Source: Alicyclobacillaceae bacterium (GTDB taxonomy: Bacteria > Bacillota > Bacilli > Kyrpidiales > Kyrpidiaceae). Taken from it: 64,000 nucleotides of DNA. The translations under genes were made by a program, and so were the position numbers. Shown one piece after another: positions 1-6,486 of this stretch; positions within the stretch are counted from its first letter, which is position 1; each line of letters starts with the position of its first letter. The notes beneath the pieces were generated by a model, which did no database searches, was not told where the DNA came from, and saw nothing but the letters and a program-made list of their open reading frames with translations. The stretch covers positions 1 through 64,000 of the forward strand of contig JASBVN010000021.1 of the NCBI GenBank assembly GCA_029961045.1, written 5' to 3'.

Positions 1-38
1 CGCTTTTCCTCCCATCGGCGCGGGACGTCGAATCCCCC

Positions 39-386
39 TCATCCCGTCCCGGCGGCGTCCTTCTGGCGAGAGGCGACAAGGGCCAGAATCCCGCCCACCA
101 GCAAGCAAGGAAAGGCGACGACATACCCAAAGGAGATGAACACAGCCCCCGCCACCGCCGACACCAACATCAGAATGCCCGCCGCTTTCGGCCTGGACAT
201 CGCCAAAGCGCCGCCCACGATTCCCAGGATGCTGCTGACGATCGCCATCAGTCCCAAGCCGACGACGGTTCCCGATCCTTCAGCACCGAAGGCCGAACCG
301 ATCCCCCCTACAAAGAGGGCGAACACCGCCCCTCCAATCCCGGCCAAGCCTCCGATGATCCCCAACACAAGCGCAGCAATTTGCAT
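39..386 (-). CDS. Small polytopic membrane protein (DUF4064-like)
   Basis: A 115-residue hydrophobic protein, unlikely to be an enzyme. About four membrane segments are visible: residues 2-24, 36-58, 62-82 and 84-105. They are rich in Gly, Ala, Ile and Val, and the tail is short and charged. This layout resembles DUF4064-type proteins of Bacillales, whose role is unknown. I chose the ATG at 386, preceded by a Gly-rich ribosome-site-like stretch, because the open frame upstream of it is Arg/Ser-rich and does not look like protein. It is divergent from the gene at 650. Confident that it is coding; family assignment moderate. Confidence 0.65.
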   Translation of the reverse strand: MQIAALVLGIIGGLAGIGGAVFALFVGGIGSAFGAEGSGTVVGLGLMAIVSSILGIVGGALAMSRPKAAGILMLVSAVAGAVFISFGYVVAFPCLLVGGILALVASRQKDAAGTG

Positions 387-505
387 TCCGCCACCAACCG
401 CCTTTCTCAAAATAGTGATGAAAATGATGACGACGGCCGGACCCCGACGGTTCTGACGCAGGGACCGTCGCGTTCCACTTTCGTTATACACCGGAGACAC
501 TGACA

Positions 506-525
506 ACATTTCTGACAGCAAATGT
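506..525. repeat. Intergenic inverted repeat ACATTT-N8-AAATGT
   Basis: A perfect 6-bp inverted repeat with an 8-base spacer lies in the divergent intergenic region between the genes starting at 386 and 650. It could be an operator, but the arms are short and no clear promoter could be aligned to it. Confidence 0.25.
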
Positions 526-649
526 CTGTTCGCCGAATTTCTTTTGGGATCCGGAAACCGCAAAGGCAACGGACCGCGGCCTGATGAATCTTGCAGAGAG
601 CGCAGACGCCGGTCCCGCAGCGGGCCGGATTCGATGGAGGAGATCGCCG

Positions 650-1030
650 GTGGACCAAGCCACAAAAGAGAAAGTGCTTCGATTCCTGGTTGACTATTAT
701 TTGGAAAACGGAAGACAGTACGGAAAGCCTTTCGATTCGTTGTGCCGCGATCTGCCGGAACTCGAACCGGACGTTCTCAAATCGGCCTTGTTGGCCCTTA
801 AAAACGAACAACTGGTGTTTTACCGGAATACGGACGACGATCCCGTCGGCATCGGCGCCACTCCCGCGGGCATCCGCCATTTTCGGGATACTTTGTTTGG
901 CCGGTTCCGTTTCACGAAGAGAAGGTTCCTCCGGAGGGTATGGATGCGGTACCGCTGGGATCTCATCAAAGTGGCGATCGGCGCGGTTCTCGGGGTGTTG
1001 CTCAAAATGCTGTACGACCGGTGGCGGTAG
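650..1030 (+). CDS. Hypothetical protein, winged-helix-like N-terminus and one C-terminal membrane helix
   Basis: A 126-residue protein of unknown function. The GTG at 650 follows a good ribosome site (GGAGGAG at 636-642), which is better than an in-frame ATG at 584. Residues 1-75 are helical with alternating charged and hydrophobic positions, like a small winged-helix fold (KEKVLRFLVDYYLENG, then LKSALLALKNEQL). The end is a basic stretch followed by a single hydrophobic helix (about residues 103-120) and a short charged tail. A membrane-tethered DNA- or protein-binding role is possible but not shown. It converges on the operon ending at 1043. Confidence 0.6.
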   Translation: MDQATKEKVLRFLVDYYLENGRQYGKPFDSLCRDLPELEPDVLKSALLALKNEQLVFYRNTDDDPVGIGATPAGIRHFRDTLFGRFRFTKRRFLRRVWMRYRWDLIKVAIGAVLGVLLKMLYDRWR

Positions 1031-1042
1031 TGGACCAAGGCG

Positions 1043-1387
1043 TTATTTCCGGGCCACCAGCGTCACTCCGATGAGGATCACCACGACGCCGACCCAACGG
1101 ATCGGGGGAACCGCCTCGCCGAAAAGCCCCCAGGCCATCACGACGCCGAATACATAAGCGAGACTTTGCAACGGATACGCGATGCTCAAATCGAGACGGG
1201 ACAGGATAAACAACCACAGGCCCGTGGAGACGACGTACAGGAACAGCCCCAACACGATATACGGCTGAAAAGCGGCTTTCCAAAGATTGGACATCGTCAC
1301 GCCGCCCATCCGTTCTACACCGATTTTGAAGCAGGCTTGGCCGGCCACCATCAGGAGGATATTGACGAGCACGTACACATAGTTCAT
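1043..1387 (-). CDS. SMR/EamA-like small transporter, probable lipid-linked sugar flippase
   Basis: A 114-residue protein with four predicted membrane helices, the size and topology of small multidrug resistance proteins and of ArnE/ArnF-type flippase subunits. It is the last gene of a four-gene minus-strand operon with a GT2 transferase and a GT-C transferase. I therefore infer that it moves an undecaprenyl-linked sugar across the membrane rather than exporting drugs. The ATG at 1387 overlaps the stop of the upstream DUF2304 gene (ATGA). The flippase role rests on context only. Confidence 0.7.
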   Translation of the reverse strand: MNYVYVLVNILLMVAGQACFKIGVERMGGVTMSNLWKAAFQPYIVLGLFLYVVSTGLWLFILSRLDLSIAYPLQSLAYVFGVVMAWGLFGEAVPPIRWVGVVVILIGVTLVARK

Positions 1388-1830
1388 CTCCGACCCTCTT
1401 TTCCCTCGGACGCCGGGACTTCCGGCCCGCACAACCGCTGCGCCCCGCCTCCGGACGGCAGCGATCCTTCGGCGGATTCTGGGGAGGCGGTCCGACCCCG
1501 TTGAGCCAATTCCGCCTTCAGCAACGCCACCTCTTGGGCCAATCGAAGCACGCGGTCCGACAGGCGGGACGTCACCACAGTCAGATGAAGAATCAGGACA
1601 AAACAAAAAATGATCCCCAACAGGAACAGCACGGCCGGCGCATATTGAATGCGCAACAGCGCCGCCATCCATTCCAGCACCACCGTGTTGGAAGAGGTCA
1701 CCAGCAGCCCCAGACCCACCAACAGCCACAACAGCGAATACTGCTCCTTCAGCTTCCGGCGGCGAACCAAATCCAACACCACCACAATGAAGCCGACGGA
1801 GAAGAGAAACGAAAACCAATAAACGTTCAC
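1384..1830 (-). CDS. DUF2304 membrane protein
   Basis: A 148-residue protein. Three hydrophobic helices (about residues 4-22, 31-50 and 62-84) are followed by a coiled-coil-like segment (RVLRLAQEVALLKAELAQ) and a disordered C-terminus. DUF2304 proteins are typically encoded beside GT2 glycosyltransferases in cell-surface polysaccharide loci, as here; their exact role is unknown. The GTG start at 1830 overlaps the stop of the GT2 gene by four bases (GTGA), and the stop overlaps the next gene's ATG. It may help anchor or organise the glycosyltransferase complex. Confidence 0.75.
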   Translation of the reverse strand: MNVYWFSFLFSVGFIVVVLDLVRRRKLKEQYSLLWLLVGLGLLVTSSNTVVLEWMAALLRIQYAPAVLFLLGIIFCFVLILHLTVVTSRLSDRVLRLAQEVALLKAELAQRGRTASPESAEGSLPSGGGAQRLCGPEVPASEGKEGRR

Positions 1831-2543
1831 ATTTGTTCCCCCGCCTTCGGGTGACGAAGCACGTTCATCACCAGCGCCAAGGCGACTTTGACCATGTAAT
1901 AGACCGATTTGAACGGCGTGATCGACGACGACCCGGCCTGCCGCTCGCGCATGGCCGTCGGCACTTCCAGGAGGGTATACCCATGCCTCTTCAACAACAC
2001 GATCGCTTCGACTTCGGGATAATCCGCCGGATATTCTCGGCTAAACAGTTCGATCAACCGCCGATTGACGACCCGGTAGCCGCTCGTCGTGTCTTTTACC
2101 GATTGCCCGATGATCCACGTGACCAATCTCGAGAAAAAAATCATACCCAGACGGCGCATCCGAGTCGACCGGTAATCGGTCCGCCGCACGTATCGGGAAC
2201 CGAGGATCATATCGCCTTCGCCGTTTTTCGCATGCTTCAGAAGGCGAGGAAGGTCGGCCGGATCATGTTGTCCGTCCGCGTCGATCTGCACCGCGTATTG
2301 GTACCCCTTTTCTCGGGCGTACAGGTAACCGGTCTGCATCCCGCCGCCGATGCCCACGTTAAACGGGAGATTCAAGACCGCCGCGCCGGCTTCGGCGGCC
2401 ACTTCGGCGGTGCGATCGCAAGACCCGTCGTTGACCACGATGATGTCGGCGTCCGGAACATGCTCTCGCACCGAGCGAATGACTTCCCCCACGGTGCGCT
2501 CTTCGTTATAGGCAGGAATAATGACCAGGGTGTCGGACCTCAT
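1827..2543 (-). CDS. GT2 family glycosyltransferase (polyprenyl-phosphate sugar transferase-like)
   Basis: A 238-residue enzyme of the dolichol-phosphate mannosyltransferase type. It is expected to transfer a sugar from a nucleotide donor to a polyprenyl phosphate at the inner face of the membrane. The GT-A fold begins with VIIPAYNEERTVGEVI and continues to VVNDGSCDRT and the metal-binding DADGQHDPADLP at about residues 89-100. No long C-terminal membrane domain is present, so it probably depends on its membrane neighbours. Its ATG at 2543 overlaps the GT-C gene stop, and its stop overlaps the DUF2304 start. Sugar specificity cannot be read from sequence. Confidence 0.85.
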   Translation of the reverse strand: MRSDTLVIIPAYNEERTVGEVIRSVREHVPDADIIVVNDGSCDRTAEVAAEAGAAVLNLPFNVGIGGGMQTGYLYAREKGYQYAVQIDADGQHDPADLPRLLKHAKNGEGDMILGSRYVRRTDYRSTRMRRLGMIFFSRLVTWIIGQSVKDTTSGYRVVNRRLIELFSREYPADYPEVEAIVLLKRHGYTLLEVPTAMRERQAGSSSITPFKSVYYMVKVALALVMNVLRHPKAGEQM

Positions 2544-3796
2544 GCGGTGCCTCCTCTCAGGCGGGATACGAGTTGGACCGCGACGTGCAACCCCGCGCCG
2601 ATTCCCGCGAACATCAGCGGCATCAACGGCACGTTGTAGCGGCTGAGCGCGAAATACACGCTGTAGACCGCCGTGAAATACAGAAGAATGGCTGCTAGGA
2701 ATAGGGTTTCCTTTTTATGTCTATCAGAAAAAACGAGCGAAATCAAGAAACCGGCAATTCCCGCCCGCACGAGGTACAATTGGAGTTCGTTCAACCGGTC
2801 CCCTTTCACCCCGAAAATCTCAATCCAATAGAACGCCTCCTGCCACAAGAGGTTCGGTTTCAAATAGGCATAACTCTTGATAAACGATTTCGGATTCGTT
2901 TTCCACCACTGTTTCATCCGTTCTATAGCGGCCTGTTCCCGTACCTTGTTTACCGTATAAGCGTCCAAACTCGGATAGGGCAGGTGTTCCATCCATTCGT
3001 CCGCCGTTTCGCCGTTCGGGTCGGGATACCCTTCCCCCTGAAAGGTGCCGCGCAGCAACGGATCGCCCGATCCTCCCGTCAGCGGGATCCATTCATGGTA
3101 ATGAATATAATTTCGAATCCACCACGGCCCCAATACCGCCAACAGCACGGCCGCCGCGACGGCGGCTTGTTTCAGCATCAGCTTCGCCGGGTATTTTTTA
3201 AGCAAGAGGTAGAAAAACAGGATCACCGGGTAGAGCGCAATCGTGGGGCGGAACATCAAGCAAAGGATATAAAAGAAAAGAACCCCGTAAAAATTCGGCA
3301 TGCCGGGGCGATCGGCGAGCCGGATCGAAAAATACACCAAAAACATCAAACTCGCCGTAAAGGGGGTTTCCGTCAACAAGAGGTTGTCCGTCAAAATATG
3401 GGGCACCGAAATGGCCAACAAGAAGGCCGCCGCCAATCCCGCTCCGGCTCCCGCCACCGATCGACCGATCAAATAGAGCCCGTAAACGGCGGACACGCCA
3501 ATCAGAATCATGAGCACCTTGGCCGCGTACAACCCGGTCGTCCCCGATCCGAACAGAAAAAAAACGGCCGCCAACAGCAACGGTTGACCGGGCATAATGT
3601 GCACCGTGGGCTCGGTGGGTGCGTGATAGGTCAGCATGCCGGACTGCAACAGCCGGACGGCGCTCTTGACGTATCCCTCGTCATCACTGTGCAAGGTCAA
3701 ATCGAGGCCGTACCGGGCCAGAACCGCCAGGCGGATGCCCAAAGCAATCGCCAACACCAACACAACCCAAAAAGGATGACTGATCCGCTTACCCAT
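2540..3796 (-). CDS. GT-C (GT39/ArnT-like) membrane glycosyltransferase
   Basis: A 418-residue protein with about ten membrane helices. The first extracytoplasmic loop has acidic residues (LHSDDEGYVK, about residues 35-44) in the place where PMT/ArnT-type enzymes keep their catalytic Asp. Such enzymes move a sugar from a lipid carrier to an acceptor on the outer face of the membrane. The ATG at 3796 has a ribosome site (GGGAGGT) seven bases upstream. It is the first gene of the operon, and together with the GT2 and SMR-like proteins it completes a charge-flip-transfer pathway. The acceptor (teichoic acid, S-layer or other) is unknown. Confidence 0.75.
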   Translation of the reverse strand: MGKRISHPFWVVLVLAIALGIRLAVLARYGLDLTLHSDDEGYVKSAVRLLQSGMLTYHAPTEPTVHIMPGQPLLLAAVFFLFGSGTTGLYAAKVLMILIGVSAVYGLYLIGRSVAGAGAGLAAAFLLAISVPHILTDNLLLTETPFTASLMFLVYFSIRLADRPGMPNFYGVLFFYILCLMFRPTIALYPVILFFYLLLKKYPAKLMLKQAAVAAAVLLAVLGPWWIRNYIHYHEWIPLTGGSGDPLLRGTFQGEGYPDPNGETADEWMEHLPYPSLDAYTVNKVREQAAIERMKQWWKTNPKSFIKSYAYLKPNLLWQEAFYWIEIFGVKGDRLNELQLYLVRAGIAGFLISLVFSDRHKKETLFLAAILLYFTAVYSVYFALSRYNVPLMPLMFAGIGAGLHVAVQLVSRLRGGTA

Positions 3797-4052
3797 AGAA
3801 GACCTCCCGGATCGCCGGAGAAGGAACAGAACCCCCGGCACTTCCCCCCGAAGGAACTTCCGATCCGGCCATCCTCGATGTCCGGGCCGGTTCCGAACCG
3901 CTGGGCATCGGGACATCAAAAAAGAGAAAAAAACCCGCTCTCCCTCCGGGGGATGAAAGCAGGACCGTCAAAAGAGGCGTTCGCTGACGCCAATGGGGCG
4001 TCGGAGGCCGTCGACTCGGCATCGCGCAGCGGTCAAAGCCCGTGGCAATTAA

Positions 4053-4073
4053 GAAGTTTACTCAACAAACTTC
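4053..4073. repeat. Inverted repeat GAAGTTT-N7-AAACTTC at the AT-rich boundary
   Basis: A perfect 7-bp inverted repeat with a 7-base loop sits where base composition changes from GC-rich to AT-rich. It may be a boundary scar, an operator or a weak terminator; no T-run follows it. Confidence 0.35.
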
Positions 4074-4191
4074 CAAATGTCCACTCCGAGCGCCAGGACT
4101 AAGGAAACTATTATGTTAAAGTATTACTAAATTTAATCTACTTCTTTCCTTCTATTTCTTTCTCCTTAACAGAGTTTGTACAATTTCTTCC

Positions 4192-4197
4192 TATAAT
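4192..4197 (+). promoter_or_regulatory. Candidate -10 box for the secreted small protein
   Basis: A perfect TATAAT lies 50 bases before the start codon at 4247. There is no good -35 box at 16-18 bases; the nearest match, TTAACA, is 20 bases away. The surrounding DNA is very AT-rich, which makes chance matches more likely. Confidence 0.4.
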
Positions 4198-4246
4198 GAG
4201 GACTGCAGCCGGTTGCAAAATGCAAAAGAAGGGGGTAAAGTCCAAG

Positions 4247-4657
4247 ATGAAGAAACAAATAATTGCCGGGGCCTTAATTGCTTCGATTTCTTTCACTGCC
4301 GTATCTCCTGCGTTTGCTGCAGATACCCGGCCGGCCAAATCGGTTCAAGCACAACCAGTTACAGCCACACAAGCTCAAATTGCCACATATGATGTGAAAC
4401 CGGAAAGCTGGAAAACGAAACTTGCAGCAGCAGCACTTCGGTATGCAACGTGGTTTGTCAGCAAGGTAGAACCGTACATCGGAAAGGCTTCGGCAGCTTG
4501 GTTGAAGAAAAATCTCGGACGCCTGGCGAACTTTATTGAAACGTTAGATCGTTTACAAGAACTTCCTATCGCAATGTTTCTTGTGAATAACGGTATTCCT
4601 CCGGCGGATGCGCAAATGATTGCTCACTATATCGTTCTGTTCTTTAGCCCATTTTAA
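4247..4657 (+). CDS. Secreted small protein with amphipathic helices, unknown function
   Basis: A 136-residue precursor. A classical Sec signal peptide is plain: Lys-rich start, hydrophobic core and an AFA-A cleavage site near residue 25. The mature part of about 111 residues starts with a polar linker. It then has several probable helices with Lys/Arg on one face and Ala/Leu/Trp/Phe on the other, and ends in a hydrophobic stretch (HYIVLFFSPF). There is no Cys and no enzyme motif. The ATG at 4247 follows AGGGGG by eleven bases. It is AT-rich relative to the chromosome and is followed by its own terminator and a membrane-protein gene. A membrane-active peptide (bacteriocin-like) with an immunity partner is possible but unproven. 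Confidence 0.7.
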   Translation: MKKQIIAGALIASISFTAVSPAFAADTRPAKSVQAQPVTATQAQIATYDVKPESWKTKLAAAALRYATWFVSKVEPYIGKASAAWLKKNLGRLANFIETLDRLQELPIAMFLVNNGIPPADAQMIAHYIVLFFSPF

Positions 4658-4684
4658 GTAAACGATCAAGCCCTCTGTTTCATA

Positions 4685-4726
4685 CATTGCAGTCGGGATT
4701 TACCCTCGACTGCAATGCTTCTTTCT
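4685..4726 (+). terminator. Rho-independent terminator after the secreted small protein
   Basis: A perfect 11-bp stem (CATTGCAGTCG / CGACTGCAATG, arms 4685-4695 and 4707-4717, 11-base loop) is followed by CTTCTTTCT. It lies 28 bases after the stop codon at 4657, so the secreted protein is probably a one-gene transcript. Confidence 0.8.
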
Positions 4727-4800
4727 GGTGAAAACCATCGCAAAAGTCATTTGTTTCTTCTATAACCTCGTTTTAACATTCGGTACGGAAAGTGGTGAGT

Positions 4801-5295
4801 ATGATGAACTTTGTGCTGATAGCGGTCCTCATCGTTGTTTTGCTAGGGTTGTTATACTCCCTCGTTATCGAGAAGAACCGGCCAAGGTTGAGAGCAATTG
4901 TAGCATCCATAGGGGCAGTTATTTCTTTGGCAGTGGTCTTCGTGGGGATTGTACCCCTCTTGGTTCTACTCTCGATCGCATGGAAATATTTTCCTGGCCA
5001 TATCGTTGCCGAAGACTGGTTCAGTATTTTGTACGTGGCGTTAGTGACTGAAGCTGTCCGTTTTATCTATGAGATAACCGCCGAAAAGATCATGATCCTG
5101 TTGCTCAAAGCAAAGCGAATTGACCCTTCTTTCGTCTACGTCTTTAAAGTTTTTGTGACATTCATCTTGCTTTTGGTCGTCCCGTGGTTATTATTACATA
5201 CTCAATGGAGCCCTAGTGCGGTCTTTCTTATAGCGGGACTTCAAACATTGGTTGATTTTTTTCTCGATAAATTAACCAAAAGCCCACCTACTTAG
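4801..5295 (+). CDS. Polytopic membrane protein of unknown function
   Basis: A 164-residue very hydrophobic protein with four or five membrane helices (about residues 3-24, 35-63, 76-96, 114-138 and 143-160). A central loop is rich in Lys and Arg. No transporter, protease or enzyme motif is recognisable. Start is ATG 4801 or ATG 4804, after GGAAAGTGG. It lies downstream of the secreted small protein, separated by a terminator, and shares its low GC. The pairing suggests either an immunity/sensor protein for the secreted product or cargo of the same acquired segment. It stops at TAG 5293-5295, immediately before an in-frame orphan coding scrap. Confidence 0.65.
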   Translation: MMNFVLIAVLIVVLLGLLYSLVIEKNRPRLRAIVASIGAVISLAVVFVGIVPLLVLLSIAWKYFPGHIVAEDWFSILYVALVTEAVRFIYEITAEKIMILLLKAKRIDPSFVYVFKVFVTFILLLVVPWLLLHTQWSPSAVFLIAGLQTLVDFFLDKLTKSPPT

Positions 5296-5406
5296 GTAAT
5301 TACACCCAAGACGGGTACATCAGGCAATCAGAGAATCGTCATCCGCAAAGAAAAAGACAGCTGGAAGATTATAGATCTCCCAACCGTCCAAACCCTATTT
5401 TTCTAA
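5296..5406 (+). pseudogene. Orphan C-terminal coding fragment abutting the tmRNA 3' end
   Basis: Directly after the TAG of the membrane-protein gene, the same frame stays open for 36 codons to TAA at 5404-5406. It reads like a genuine protein C-terminus, containing RIVIRKEKDSWKIIDLPTV, a pattern common at the end of small secreted or lipoprotein-type domains. It has no start codon or ribosome site of its own. It ends four bases before the 3' end of tmRNA. I read it as the remnant of a gene cut off by recombination, not as an expressed gene. Confidence 0.4.
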
Positions 5407-5410
5407 ACTT

Positions 5411-5764
5411 TGGTGGAGGCGAGGGGAGTCGAACCCCTGTCCGAGAACCTCGCCACACCGGCTTCTACGGGTGTAGTCGTTTTATTGGGGATTCGTCCGC
5501 GGAGCGCGAAACGACACGCTCTCCTTTGGACTAGCCTGCTGAAGTTTCGTCAAAGGCCCGCAGGCGGAAGCGCTCCGACTAGCCCGCGAGGTTGGCGCCC
5601 GTCCGGAAGACGCGGGCGATCCTCCGGCGGACGTCCGGCATTAAGCAGCCAGAGCGAGTTCTTGCTTGTTCGCGTTTCTTTTACGCCCGCGTTGGTCCGT
5701 GGACGCGGCCCCACGACCCGCCACCGGTGCTCGAACAGTCCCCGTCGAATCCAAATACGCCCCC
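5411..5764 (-). ncRNA. ssrA: tmRNA (ssrA)
   Basis: Transfer-messenger RNA of about 354 nt, which rescues stalled ribosomes with SmpB. The 5' end GGGGGCG (5758-5764) pairs with CGCCTCC near the 3' end, followed by ACCA with encoded CCA ending at 5411. The T-loop GGTTCGACTCC is present, as is the conserved 5' GGATTCGACGGGG. A tag frame ends at TAA (5641-5643) and reads about GRKRNANKQELALAA, with the expected ALAA terminus; the resume codon is my best guess. It lies downstream of rnr and smpB on the same strand, the usual Firmicutes order. Confidence 0.95.
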
Positions 5765-5809
5765 GTGTGCATTTGTCAAGAACCAAGGCTTTGCAGAGTC
5801 GCAACTATT

Positions 5810-5837
5810 AGTATATCACGCCTCACGGATTTGTGTA
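5810..5837 (-). promoter_or_regulatory. Probable sigma-A promoter of ssrA
   Basis: On the minus strand, TACACA (-35, 5832-5837) and TATACT (-10, 5810-5815) are separated by 16 bases. Transcription would begin near 5803, giving a leader of about 39 nt that is processed off tmRNA. The -35 box is weak. Confidence 0.5.
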
Positions 5838-5866
5838 GACCTAACTTTATCCATCCGGTCCCCTCT

Positions 5867-6325
5867 TCACTTCTGCCGCTCCCGCAGCGCCCGTTCCATC
5901 TCCCGGCGCGCGTCGCGCTTGGCCATCTCCGCCCGCTTGTCGTACAGCTTTTTCCCTTTGGCCAGGGCGAGTTCGACCTTGCAGAACCCGTTTTTCAGAT
6001 ACAGGCGGAGCGGGATGAGGGCGTATCCCCGCTCCCGGCTCAAACCGTGCAGGCGCAGGATTTCGCCCTTGTGCATGAGCAGTTTGCGCGTCCTCCGCGG
6101 GTCGGGGTTGAACCGGTTGCCCTGTTCATAGGGGCTGATGTGCATGTTGTGCAAGAACAACTCCCCGTTTTCCACCCGGGCATAGCTGTCCTTCAGATTC
6201 GCCCGGCCCTGGCGAATGGATTTGATCTCCGTGCCGGTGAGCACAATGCCGGCCTCAAAGGTGTCCTCGATAAAAAAATCGTGATAGGCCTTGCGATTTT
6301 GCGCGACCACTTTTTCTCCCGCCAT
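5867..6325 (-). CDS. smpB: SsrA-binding protein SmpB
   Basis: A 152-residue tmRNA-binding protein required for trans-translation. It has the typical OB-fold start ([20 protein letters not shown]), the [19 protein letters not shown] core, and the basic tail ([19 protein letters not shown]) that mimics a tRNA codon-anticodon part in the ribosome. Length matches the family. It sits between rnr and ssrA, so nuclease, binding protein and RNA form one functional block for ribosome rescue and decay of faulty messages. Start is ATG 6325. Confidence 0.97.
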   Translation of the reverse strand: MAGEKVVAQNRKAYHDFFIEDTFEAGIVLTGTEIKSIRQGRANLKDSYARVENGELFLHNMHISPYEQGNRFNPDPRRTRKLLMHKGEILRLHGLSRERGYALIPLRLYLKNGFCKVELALAKGKKLYDKRAEMAKRDARREMERALRERQK

Positions 6326-6486
6326 GTCCGATCCCTCCGCGCAGCCGCCGTCCGGCTCTGGGGACGCCCCTGGAATATATTCTACAAAAATCGCCGGCCT
6401 CCGGAAACCGGGGCGCTCCGCCGGCGCGCACGCGCCGCACCCTAAAAAACCGGAGACGCGGCGGAACCCCTCCCGCGCCGCTCCTT

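Larger units (their letters stand above)
3797..4246. other. Gene-free boundary stretch, GC-rich then abruptly AT-rich
   Basis: I see no convincing coding region here. The first 240 bases keep the GC-rich character of the glycosylation operon. From about 4050 the sequence turns AT-rich, with an inverted repeat at 4053-4073 and a run of A/T up to the secreted-protein gene. A promoter for the glycosylation operon should lie here on the minus strand, but I could not define one. Confidence 0.5.

Noticed and set aside
3789-4022. Minus-strand open frame before the GT-C gene
   Set aside because: Low-complexity Pro/Ser/Gly/Arg composition typical of GC-rich noncoding frames; the GT-C start at 3796 has the ribosome site.
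4138-4338. Minus-strand open frame opposite the secreted small protein
   Set aside because: It runs antisense to a gene with a clear signal peptide and has no ribosome site.
5774-5782. TTGACA on the minus strand just before tmRNA
   Set aside because: As a -35 box it would start transcription inside mature tmRNA; the boxes at 5810-5837 fit better.
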